Shown piece by piece: positions 1 to 7,733 of a stretch of DNA of 64,000 nt (the stretch's first letter is position 1; every line of letters starts with the position of its first letter). The position numbers and the translations under genes are program-made. Origin of the DNA: Planctomycetota bacterium (GTDB lineage Bacteria > Planctomycetota > B15-G4); the NCBI GenBank assembly GCA_029259715.1, contig JAJDEP010000016.1, positions 62,001 through 126,000 of the forward strand. The letters are read 5' to 3'. The notes below the pieces were generated by a model that did no database searches, was not told where the DNA came from, and saw only the letters and a program-made list of their open reading frames with translations.

Positions 1-1838
1 GCATCGCTGAGCTTGTCGAGTTGCGGCAGCAGCGGTCGGCGGCGGTCGAGGCCCTCGATCTCGTCGCCGTGCCGCTTGATCCACTTGACCAGGTTCTTCA
101 ACGCGCGTTCGTTGGCCTGACCGTGGGGCGAGTCGTCGCCGATGTTGGGCGAGAGGATGCTCGTGAGCGCCAGGCGCGGTTGGGGCGCGAACACCACCTG
201 GCTGAGCTTGGCGCGGTACTCGAGGGTGGGGGCGCTGAACGACCCCAGCCGGCGGTCGATGGCGTGGCGTCCTTCGTGGGCATAGATGGAGTGCTCCAGG
301 AAGGCCTGGGTCATGTCGTCGATGAACGCGGCGCGCCGGGCGTCGCCGGTGAGCCCGCGCGTGTCCAGCTCGGCCAGCTGCGCCTCGATGGCCTGCACCC
401 GCAGTCGCGCGCCCAGCGCGGGCAGGTAGGTGACGGGGTCGCGCCGGGCGCGCTCCTCGTCCCGCGCCGATTCGCGCTCGATCATCGCGAAGAAGGCCGC
501 GCGGGCCTCCGGGTCGTTCAGCTCCCGCCAGGCGTTGATGGCGCCGTCGGCGTAGGCCGGGCGCACCTGCCACATGGTGTCGACGCCGGCCCAGCCGCCG
601 TGCTGGGCGCCGGTCTCCCAGGCCCAGCTCTGGAAGCCGTTGCTGACCAGGTGGTCGAGCGCGACGAAGCGCAGCGGCCCCGACTCGCCGTACTGGGTGA
701 TGGTGCGCTGCTCGTCGATGACGATGTGACCCAGGTGCAGGTCGTAGAAGGTGGCGGTGATGCCCAGGCGCCCGTCGACGCCGAAGCGTGCGCGCAGCCA
801 GTCGAAGCGTCCCTGTTCGGTGGACGGCGGCGAGCCGGGCGCGTCCACCGCGTGGTGCAGGGCCTCGACGGCCTCACGCACGAGGGCATCGAGCTCGTGT
901 CGCTTGCTGCGACGCATGACCCGCATGCGGTAGTACTCGTCGACGCCCGCGCGCAGCGTGCGGGCGAACGCGGCGTAGGCCAGGGCGTCGCGGACGCGCG
1001 GGTCGTCACGCCATGCTGCGGGGCGGTCGGGGTCGAGCGCCAGCGATTCGGCCGCCGCGTGGAAGTGGGTGCGCCGCAGGGCGTCGACGAGCTCGTGGTG
1101 CGCGTCAGCCGAGAGTCCGTCGTGGCCGAGTCGGGGCAGCAGGCTGCGCAGCACGGCGCCGGCGTCAGCCACGGCGTTGGGGGCGGCGGCGTCCTCGCCC
1201 ACGTGATAGTAGGAACGCCAGGCCCACCAGGCGGTCGGCCCGTCGCCCAGCAGCACGGCCGCTTCGAGCAGCGACTGCGAGGGCGGCAACAACCCGAACT
1301 CGTCGCTCACGATCTCCCGCAGGGTGTCACGGGCCGCGCGCAAAGCCGGGCGGAGCCTCGCTTCGTCCGCGCCACCGCGACGAGCCCGGGCGGCGGCGGA
1401 GCTGACGGCCTGGGCGGCAGCGATGCGGGCCTCGCGTCGCACCTCCACCGTCATGCCGACGCGGAGCGCCTGCTGTGCGGCGTCCCTCGCCGGCTCGAAG
1501 CGTCCGCGCTCCGTTTCCAGTCGGTGCAGGGCCAGCCAGGCCTTGCCCGGTTCGTGGCCCTCGGTGGCCCGTGCCAGGCGCGCCCGCGCGTCGCCGTCCC
1601 GGCGCTTGTACTTCCAGTCGAGGACGGCGAGCTGTCGTTGGACCTCGGCCGCGTCCTCGGGTCGCCCGGTGAGCGACTCGGCGTGCTCGAGCAGGGCGCG
1701 TTGCCGCTTGATGTCGTGCGACGTGTTGGCCGCCGTCGCGGCGTGCAGGCAGGTGGCCAGCTCGTCCGGCAGGTCGGAGGGCGGGCCCGCCGTGACGAGG
1801 GCGACCAGCACGACGCCCAGAGCGGCGGGGCGTCTCAG
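1..1838 (-). CDS. Secreted HEGRH-motif metallopeptidase-like protein (3' end beyond window)
   Basis: The frame stays open without a stop from base 1838 to the left edge, about 612 codons. It begins with a signal-peptide-like stretch (RRPAALGVVLVALVTAG) only if CTG at 1836-1838 is the start; no ATG, GTG or TTG precedes it in frame. That CTG overlaps the TGA of a short upstream frame (CTGA). An arginine/alanine-rich helical region follows, then around residue 521 a HEGRH sequence (HExxH zinc-peptidase signature) in the context IYAHEGRHAID. A globular Trp-rich region precedes it. I do not recognise a named family. The zinc-peptidase assignment rests on the HExxH motif and secretion signal alone. 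The product is truncated by the window, so full length is unknown. Confidence 0.7.
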   Translation of the reverse strand, partial: MRRPAALGVVLVALVTAGPPSDLPDELATCLHAATAANTSHDIKRQRALLEHAESLTGRPEDAAEVQRQLAVLDWKYKRRDGDARARLARATEGHEPGKAWLALHRLETERGRFEPARDAAQQALRVGMTVEVRREARIAAAQAVSSAAARARRGGADEARLRPALRAARDTLREIVSDEFGLLPPSQSLLEAAVLLGDGPTAWWAWRSYYHVGEDAAAPNAVADAGAVLRSLLPRLGHDGLSADAHHELVDALRRTHFHAAAESLALDPDRPAAWRDDPRVRDALAYAAFARTLRAGVDEYYRMRVMRRSKRHELDALVREAVEALHHAVDAPGSPPSTEQGRFDWLRARFGVDGRLGITATFYDLHLGHIVIDEQRTITQYGESGPLRFVALDHLVSNGFQSWAWETGAQHGGWAGVDTMWQVRPAYADGAINAWRELNDPEARAAFFAMIERESARDEERARRDPVTYLPALGARLRVQAIEAQLAELDTRGLTGDARRAAFIDDMTQAFLEHSIYAHEGRHAIDRRLGSFSAPTLEYRAKLSQVVFAPQPRLALTSILSPNIGDDSPHGQANERALKNLVKWIKRHGDEIEGLDRRRPLLPQLDKLSD

Positions 1839-1903
1839 GAGTTGAGGATCGCGTCGAGTTGCAACGAGAGCTCGAGGTACCTGGCCTTCAGCGGGGCGTT
1901 CAT
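1835..1903 (-). CDS. Possible 22-residue micro-ORF coupled to the metallopeptidase-like gene
   Basis: ATG at 1901-1903 opens a 22-codon frame ending in TGA at 1835-1837, which overlaps the CTG used by the next gene. The same frame is open further upstream to about 1975 without another ATG, so this may instead be the tail of a decayed gene. The peptide is leucine-rich and matches nothing I recognise. It is listed because ribosomes terminating here would explain initiation at an unusual CTG with no Shine-Dalgarno sequence. Existence as a protein is uncertain. Confidence 0.25.
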   Translation of the reverse strand: MNAPLKARYLELSLQLDAILNS

Positions 1904-2010
1904 CAGCAGCGGGTCGGACAGCAGATCGACCTTCTCGCCGGCATGACGCGCTCCATTCCCGAGGGCGCCAGGATATCAGCGATTCCGTGAACCGGAAACT
2001 CGCGGCCGGC

Positions 2011-2901
2011 TCAGGTCTTCGAGGCGTCGAAGATGCTCTGGATCGAGTTGCCGAGCATCGTGTCGAACTCCGCGTCGGACTGCTGGGCGTTGAGGCCCTC
2101 GCTCAGTGCGCGGGAGAAGCTCGCGATCATGCCGTGGTTGCGGGTCAGGCGGGCGTTGGCCTCCTCGCGGGAGTAGCCGCCGGAGAGGGCCACGACGCGC
2201 AGCACGTGCTTGTGCGCGATGCACTCGGTGTAGTGGTCGTCGGTCTCGGGCAGGGTGAGCTTGAGCATCACGTTCTCGCCGTCGCCGAGCTGGTCGAGGT
2301 TGTGCAGCAGGCGGGCCTTGAGCAGGTCCTCGGCCGCGGCCTTCTCGGGGCTGTTGATGTCGACCTCGGGCTCGATGATGGGCACCAGGCCCGCGGCGAT
2401 GATCTTGCGGCCGACCTCGAACTGCTGGTCGACGACGGCGTTGACGCCCGCCGCATTCGCCAGCTTGATCACCGAGCGCATCTTGGTGCCGAACACGCCG
2501 TGGGACTTGGCCCGGGTGAGCAGGGCGTCGAGGTCGGGCATGGGCTTCATGACCTGCGCGCCGTTCTGCTCGTCCTCCATGCCCTTGTCGACCTTGAGGA
2601 AGGGCACGACGTGCTTCTCCTTCCACAGGTACTCGGCGGTTCCCATGCCACCGACCTCGCGGTCCATGGTCATCTCGAACAGGATCGCGCCCAGGATGCG
2701 GTCGCCGCCGAAGCTGGGTGAGCAGACGATGCGCGTGCGCATGGCGTGGACCTGGTCGAACATCTCGGCGTCGTTCGAGTAGCCGTCGGCACCGACGCCG
2801 TACAGCATGAGGGCCTTGGGCGTCGACCCGCCGCTCTGATCGAGGGCGGCGATGAATCCGTCGGCGTTGCGGACCTTGTCGAGTTGCTCTTGGTTGGTCA
2901 T
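2011..2901 (-). CDS. fda: Class I fructose-1,6-bisphosphate aldolase
   Basis: Cleaves fructose-1,6-bisphosphate to dihydroxyacetone phosphate and glyceraldehyde-3-phosphate (and the reverse) through a Schiff base, in the cytoplasm; glycolysis and gluconeogenesis. The 296-residue length and the conserved blocks [16 protein letters not shown] (near residue 16), [43 protein letters not shown] and [11 protein letters not shown] match the bacterial class I enzyme typified by Staphylococcus aureus Fda. The Schiff-base lysine is expected in MLKLTLP near residue 214. ATG at 2899-2901. It is a single gene: the upstream neighbour is divergent and the next leftward gene begins about 170 bases away. Confidence 0.95.
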   Translation of the reverse strand: MTNQEQLDKVRNADGFIAALDQSGGSTPKALMLYGVGADGYSNDAEMFDQVHAMRTRIVCSPSFGGDRILGAILFEMTMDREVGGMGTAEYLWKEKHVVPFLKVDKGMEDEQNGAQVMKPMPDLDALLTRAKSHGVFGTKMRSVIKLANAAGVNAVVDQQFEVGRKIIAAGLVPIIEPEVDINSPEKAAAEDLLKARLLHNLDQLGDGENVMLKLTLPETDDHYTECIAHKHVLRVVALSGGYSREEANARLTRNHGMIASFSRALSEGLNAQQSDAEFDTMLGNSIQSIFDASKT

Positions 2902-3096
2902 GGCGGGGTCTTGGGAGTCGGGGTGGCGGTGAGGGTGCGGGGCATTTCCGGGGGGCGAGCGCCCAGCGGGGCCCCGAGGATAGTGCCTGCGGCGGGCCGG
3001 CGTCCAAGGTCCATCGGGGCTTCCCGGGTCTTCGGGGTGGCGCAGGTGTCGCCCGGATCGCGGGCGAAGTCAGCGGTTGTTTCCGGGAGGGAATGC

Positions 3097-3102
3097 CATA
3101 AT
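3097..3102 (+). promoter_or_regulatory. Possible -10 element (CATAAT) just upstream of a start codon
   Basis: CATAAT lies eight bases before the ATG at 3111, and no Shine-Dalgarno sequence is visible in between. If used as a -10 box, transcription would start at or within a base or two of the ATG, giving a leaderless mRNA. A -35 match is poor (TTGTTT with a short spacer), so this is suggestive only. Confidence 0.3.
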
Positions 3103-3110
3103 CCCCCGCC

Positions 3111-3884
3111 ATGCCGAAGAACTGGGAGCGGGTCGAGGGTGAGGGGCCCATCGTGGCGACGGCGATCCACGACGGCCACGCCATCCGTGCCGATCTGGCG
3201 CCTCGCCTGGCCCTCGACGACGCCGGTCGGCTGCGCGAGGAGGACCCGTTCACCGGTGCGTGGACGGCCTGCGCCACGAACCGCATCGTCGTCGGCACGT
3301 CGCGCTTCGAGGTCGACATCAACCGGCCTCCCGAGACCTGCGTGTACCAACGCCCCGAGGATGCGTGGGACCTGGTCGTGTGGAACGAGCCCTTGCCCGA
3401 GGACGTCGTGGCCACCTCGCGGGCGATCCACGACCGCTACTACGCCGAGCTCGGCGAACTCTGCACGCGCCTCACGGCGGAGCACGGCCGCTTCGTCCTG
3501 CTCGATCTGCACAGCTTCAACCATCGCCGCGACGGGCCGGACGGCGAGCCCGCCGACCCCCGCACCAACCCCGAGGTGAACCTCGGCACCGGCACCGTCG
3601 ATCGCGCGCGGTGGGGCGGCCTGGTCGACCGGTTCCGGTTGGAACTCTCGGCCTTCGAAGTGGGCGGCAAGGCCCTCGACGTGCGCGAGAACGTGAAGTT
3701 TCGCGGGGGCTACCAGTCGCGCTGGGTGCACGAACGCTTCCCCGACAGCGGTTGCGTGCTGGCCGTGGAGTTCAAGAAGACCTTCATGGACGAATGGACC
3801 GGCGAGCCCGACCCGGCGCATCTCGAGCAGATCGGCGCGGCGCTGGACGCCACCGTTCCGGGATTGATCGCGAGCCTGGGCTGA
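3111..3884 (+). CDS. N-formylglutamate amidohydrolase family protein
   Basis: 257 residues, cytoplasmic, no signal peptide. Family members are zinc-dependent amidohydrolases; the founding enzyme removes formate from N-formyl-glutamate in histidine degradation. Visible family blocks are TAIHDGH (18-24), the Arg/Asn-rich FEVDINRPPE (67-76), LLDLHSFNH (130-138), FRGGYQSRW (197-205) and AVEFKKTF (218-225). No hut genes are nearby. Instead the stop overlaps the start of a DUF1704 gene (TGATG), which in turn overlaps an ATP-grasp gene. That context suggests hydrolysis of an amide made by the ligase, or processing of a peptide tag, rather than histidine catabolism. Specificity is inferred. Confidence 0.8.
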   Translation: MPKNWERVEGEGPIVATAIHDGHAIRADLAPRLALDDAGRLREEDPFTGAWTACATNRIVVGTSRFEVDINRPPETCVYQRPEDAWDLVVWNEPLPEDVVATSRAIHDRYYAELGELCTRLTAEHGRFVLLDLHSFNHRRDGPDGEPADPRTNPEVNLGTGTVDRARWGGLVDRFRLELSAFEVGGKALDVRENVKFRGGYQSRWVHERFPDSGCVLAVEFKKTFMDEWTGEPDPAHLEQIGAALDATVPGLIASLG

Positions 3885-5764
3885 TGCCGGCGTCGGAAGA
3901 GTGGCTCGATCTGGTGCGGCAGCGGCTGGCGGGCAATCAGCGGGTGCGGCGCACACTGGAGCCCTGGGGGCGCCTGCACGTCGACCGGCAGCTGCCGTTC
4001 CTGGTGGTCTATCGCCAGCCCCCCCAGCGCGAGGACGCCGGCACCGAGCGGCTCGCCACGACCTCGGCGTCCTACCTCTGCGGATCGGGTGCGCGGTCGG
4101 CCCACGCTGCGTTCTCGCGGCTGGCGCGCACGGTGGTGGATGTGCAGCTCGAGGCCTTCGGCGGCTTCCTGTTGCTCGAGCTGTGGGCCGGGCCGGACCT
4201 GCCCGGCCCGAAGCCGGCCTTCCGCCTACACGTGCCGCGTTCCTTCGCCGACGACGCGACGGTGAACACCCTGGCCGCGCGCCTGGGCGCGGTGCGGGTT
4301 CGCCGGCACCGGGCTGAGGTGAAGATCGTGCGCACCGCCCGCACGTCCCCCCCGGGGCTCCCGAGCCTGCTTCGGGGCGCCCAGGTCCGCGACCGCAACA
4401 TCCAGGTGATCGGCCTGGAAGTCTCGCCGGTCTGGCGCGACGGCGAAGACGACAACGCAGCGGTGGAGAAGCAGTACCCGCTCGTGCTGGCCGCTCTGGC
4501 GCGCCAGGTCTCGTCGGCCCTCAAGCGCTGCTTCTACGATTTCTCGTGCGCCAACACCGAGCAGTGTCCGGTGCACTACCACTCGCTGGGACGCCGGGCC
4601 CTGGTCAAGGCGGCCTGGACGGTGGACGGCGAATTGGCGGCCGTCGGCAACCGCTTCGAGCTGCTGCTGCTGTGCACACCCGTGAACGCCGAGAAGGCCT
4701 GGGACCGCTTCCGTCGCAAGGACTTCGCGGAGATTCCCAAGTTCCGCTACCGCCCGTTGCCCCTCGACCCGGTGCTGCTCAAGCGCCGCCTGTACTCGAT
4801 CCCGGTCGAGCGCATCGAGGACCCGCAGCTCGAGCGCATGTTCCGCCAGAAGCAATTCGAGCTCGACGAGCAGATCACGCTGCTGCAGAACCGGGAGACG
4901 CCGACTTTTCGCGCCCACAGCGCCGGACTCTACGGCCCGGTGGACTCCAAGCTGCTGGGGCTCGCGCGGCGCATCCTCAAGCGGCACAAGGCACCGCAGG
5001 GCAAGTCGGCGCGCACGGGAGGCGTGCTCAAACCACAGGAGTTTGCGCGCATGGCGCGCAAGGAGCTGCGGGCCTACAAGCGCGTCCACTCCGCGGTGTC
5101 CACGAAGGTGGAGGTGCGGGACGACCTGCCTTCGGGCCTGATGGTCAGCAGCGGGCGTCTGCTCATGGGGGCCGGGTCACGCATTCCCAAGGGTCGCGCG
5201 GACGCCCTGCTCCAGCACGAGGTCGGGACCCATGTGGTCACCTGGTACAACGGCCGTGCGCAGCCGCTGCAGTTGCTGGCCTCGGGCCTGGCCGGCTACG
5301 AGGAGCTGCAGGAGGGCGCGGCCGTCCTCGCCGAGTACCTGGTGGGCGGACTCAACGCGGCGCGGTTGCGCCTGCTGGCCGCGCGGGTCCTGGCCGCCCG
5401 CAGCGTGCTCGAAGGTCAGGACTTCATCGAGACCTTCCGCCTGCTCCATGAGACGCACGGCTTCGAACCCCGCCCGGCGTTCAACGCCACCATGCGGGTC
5501 CACCGGGCGGGCGGGCTCACGAAGGACATCATCTACCTGCGGGGCCTGCAGGCGGTGCTCGAGTACATCGCCGGCGGCGGCGACTTCGAGATCCTGCTCA
5601 CGGGCAAGGTGGCCCTCGAACACGTGGGCCTGGTGGAGGAATTGCTGCACCGAAAAGTGTTGCGCCCGCCGCCGCTGAGACCGAGATTTCTCGACCGTCC
5701 GGAGGCGATCGATAGACTGGCCCGCCTGCGCTCCGGTGCGTCCATCGAGGATCTGGTGAAATGA
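3884..5764 (+). CDS. DUF1704 'QEGLA-motif' protein, tyrosine-carboxypeptidase-like metalloprotease
   Basis: 626 residues. The C-terminal half has the family signature HEVGTH (H445-E446-H450, an HExxxH zinc site) followed by LQEGAAVLAEY (Q476), the motif behind the name 'flavohemoglobin expression-modulating QEGLA motif protein'. Eukaryotic relatives (KIAA0895/MATCAP) are metallo-carboxypeptidases that remove C-terminal tyrosine from tubulin. By homology this could remove a terminal amino acid from a peptide or protein; the bacterial role is not established. ATG at 3884 is chosen because it overlaps the previous stop; the frame is open further upstream, inside that gene. The 3' end overlaps the next gene by ATGA. 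Confidence 0.85.
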   Translation: MPASEEWLDLVRQRLAGNQRVRRTLEPWGRLHVDRQLPFLVVYRQPPQREDAGTERLATTSASYLCGSGARSAHAAFSRLARTVVDVQLEAFGGFLLLELWAGPDLPGPKPAFRLHVPRSFADDATVNTLAARLGAVRVRRHRAEVKIVRTARTSPPGLPSLLRGAQVRDRNIQVIGLEVSPVWRDGEDDNAAVEKQYPLVLAALARQVSSALKRCFYDFSCANTEQCPVHYHSLGRRALVKAAWTVDGELAAVGNRFELLLLCTPVNAEKAWDRFRRKDFAEIPKFRYRPLPLDPVLLKRRLYSIPVERIEDPQLERMFRQKQFELDEQITLLQNRETPTFRAHSAGLYGPVDSKLLGLARRILKRHKAPQGKSARTGGVLKPQEFARMARKELRAYKRVHSAVSTKVEVRDDLPSGLMVSSGRLLMGAGSRIPKGRADALLQHEVGTHVVTWYNGRAQPLQLLASGLAGYEELQEGAAVLAEYLVGGLNAARLRLLAARVLAARSVLEGQDFIETFRLLHETHGFEPRPAFNATMRVHRAGGLTKDIIYLRGLQAVLEYIAGGGDFEILLTGKVALEHVGLVEELLHRKVLRPPPLRPRFLDRPEAIDRLARLRSGASIEDLVK

Positions 5765-6807
5765 AGATCGGCTTCGTCGTCAACAACCTCAAGACCGAGC
5801 AGGCGGGGTATTCGACAGTGCGCATGGGCATGTCGGCCGTGAACCTCGGGCACGAGGCCTGGTTCCTCACGGTGGGCGACTTCGCCCTCGATCCCGACGA
5901 CCACACCCGCGCCTGGGCGAGCACGGTCTCACGCACCAAGTACAAGACCACCGACACGTTCCTGGCGGAGCTGCAGGGTCCCAAGGCCCGGCGCGAGCGC
6001 ATCTCCGTCGACGACCTCGATGTGCTGCTGCTGCGCAACGATCCGTCCGAGGACACCACCGGGCGGGGTTGGGCCGTGGGCGCCGGCCCCACCTTCGGCC
6101 GCCTGGCCCTGCGCCACGGCGTGATCGTGCTCAACGACCCCAACGGCCTGAGCAAGGCGCAGAACAAGATGTACTTCCAGACCTTCCCCGAGGAGGTGCG
6201 TCCGCGCACGCTGATCACCCGCGATCGCGACGACATCAAGGCCTTCGCTCGCGACCTGGGCGGCATGGTCGTGCTCAAGCCGCTGCAGGGTTCGGGCGGG
6301 CAGAGCGTGTTCCTCGTGCGCAAGGACGACCTGGCCAACCTCAACCAGATGATCGACGCGGTGTCCCGCGATGGTTACGTCATCGCCCAGGAATACCTGC
6401 CCCAGGCCGAGGCCGGCGACACGCGCCTGTTCGTCATGAACGGCGCGCCGCTCAAGGTGAAGGGCAAGATCGCGGCCTTCCGGCGGGTGCGCACGGGCGG
6501 CGACATGCGCAGCAACATCCACGCGGGCGGCAAGCTGGCCAAGGCCGAGCTCGACGACAAGGCCTTCGAGATCGCCGAGATGGTGCGGCCCAAGCTCGTC
6601 CAGGACGGCATGTGGCTGGTGGGCCTCGACATCGTCGGCGACAAGATGATGGAGATCAACGTGTTCAGTCCGGGCGGGCTGGGCAGCGCGCAGAAGTTCG
6701 AGGGCGTCAACTTCTCGCGCGGCGTGATCCAGGACCTCGAGCGCAAGGTGCGCTACATGCAGTACTACCGTCGCAACTTCGACAACATCGAGCTGGCCAC
6801 GCTGTAG
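5761..6807 (+). CDS. ATP-grasp ligase of the glutathione-synthetase type
   Basis: 348 residues. ATP-grasp enzymes join an amino group to an ATP-activated carboxylate. Visible features are an N-terminal pre-ATP-grasp domain (MKIGFVVNNL), RNDPS, LNDPNGL, the nucleotide loop MVVLKPLQGSGGQSVF and the metal-binding MMEINVFSPGGLGS, which resembles the MEINVxSP motif of glutathione synthetase. No GshA-like partner is nearby. It is the third gene of a coupled operon with a formylglutamate-hydrolase-like and a DUF1704 protein, so the three probably act on one amide-linked product, with ligation here and hydrolysis or trimming by the others. The substrate is unknown. Confidence 0.85.
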   Translation: MKIGFVVNNLKTEQAGYSTVRMGMSAVNLGHEAWFLTVGDFALDPDDHTRAWASTVSRTKYKTTDTFLAELQGPKARRERISVDDLDVLLLRNDPSEDTTGRGWAVGAGPTFGRLALRHGVIVLNDPNGLSKAQNKMYFQTFPEEVRPRTLITRDRDDIKAFARDLGGMVVLKPLQGSGGQSVFLVRKDDLANLNQMIDAVSRDGYVIAQEYLPQAEAGDTRLFVMNGAPLKVKGKIAAFRRVRTGGDMRSNIHAGGKLAKAELDDKAFEIAEMVRPKLVQDGMWLVGLDIVGDKMMEINVFSPGGLGSAQKFEGVNFSRGVIQDLERKVRYMQYYRRNFDNIELATL

Positions 6808-6846
6808 GGGGCCGGGCGCGCCGGCCGAGGCACTGCCGCCGCCGAC

Positions 6847-7680
6847 TCACCGTGGCGGTGGTGTCCGCCCCAGCGCCGCGGCGGCCTGGTCGAGGAACGG
6901 CGCGACCTCCAGCAGCCGGATGTCGTCGCGCGTGCGCAGCTGGCGCAGGAACCAGCCCTTGTGCCCGGCGCCGTAGGTGATGAGGAAGCGCTTGCCTTCC
7001 CCGCGGTGGCGCGCGAGGGCCGCGGCGATGTGGCTGTAGTGGGCGACGTTGATGTTGCTCCAGCCCCCGAGGCCCAGCTCGTCGTTGAAGAGTTCGTCGT
7101 ACACCGACAGGCCGAGGTCGGAGCAGTCGTCGTAGCGGTCGGTGTGGATGAACCACGGGTCGTCGGAGCCGCCGTGTTCGGCGATGCAAGCATCGGCGGC
7201 TTCGTCAGCGGCTGTGTAGGCGGCCCAGTCCGCTGCCCGAGTCGGGTCCTCGGAGATGGCCTTCAGCTTCGCGCTGCGCGCTTGCGCCATGGGCTCGGTC
7301 CACCCGGCGGTGGGCACGATCTCGAAGCCCAGCTCGTCGATGAGCGGGTAGATCACGTCGGTGTACTCGGGGAAGCGCAGCACCCGCGGCTCGCTGATCA
7401 CGCCGTCCCGGAGCCAACCGCGCATGGCCTCGTCGCCGCGGTCGGGTGGGATCTCCGCCAGGATGAAATCGGGATCGACGGCGCGCACGAGTTCGCGCAG
7501 CAGGTCGAGGTCGTAGGTCTCGCTGGTGCGGTGGCCCGAGTGGATCGTGCCGACCACGACGACTTCGTTGAGGGCATCGATGTCGGGCGTGTGGTGCGTG
7601 GATCCGTGGGGCGCGGTCCCGCAACCGAGGGAGGTGCCAAGGGCGAGCAGCACCGACGAGGCGAAGAGGCGGGGCTTCAT
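6847..7680 (-). CDS. TraB/ChaN-superfamily-like lipoprotein
   Basis: 277 residues with a lipoprotein signal (MKPRLFASSVLLALGTSLGC, lipobox Cys20). The mature part begins with a beta strand and VVVGTIHSGHRTS, the GT(x)H motif of the TraB/Tiki/ChaN/EreA superfamily, followed by DPDFILAEIPPDR, where a second catalytic-type Glu is expected. A later histidine in ITYGAGHKGWF fits the family's third conserved site. Such proteins are putative metal-dependent hydrolases; the exact activity here is unknown. ATG at 7678-7680 is chosen because it gives the signal peptide. The divergent stretch to the next gene is short. Confidence 0.65.
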   Translation of the reverse strand: MKPRLFASSVLLALGTSLGCGTAPHGSTHHTPDIDALNEVVVVGTIHSGHRTSETYDLDLLRELVRAVDPDFILAEIPPDRGDEAMRGWLRDGVISEPRVLRFPEYTDVIYPLIDELGFEIVPTAGWTEPMAQARSAKLKAISEDPTRAADWAAYTAADEAADACIAEHGGSDDPWFIHTDRYDDCSDLGLSVYDELFNDELGLGGWSNINVAHYSHIAAALARHRGEGKRFLITYGAGHKGWFLRQLRTRDDIRLLEVAPFLDQAAAALGRTPPPR

Positions 7681-7733
7681 GCGGGCACACTCCCTGGATC
7701 GGGGGCGGAAGACGGTTGCGTCGGCGAGCCCAC

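Noticed and set aside
21..1946. A 641-codon rightward open frame
   Set aside because: Arg/Gly/Val-rich with no domain or signal; it is the antisense shadow of the leftward signal-bearing frame at 1-1838.
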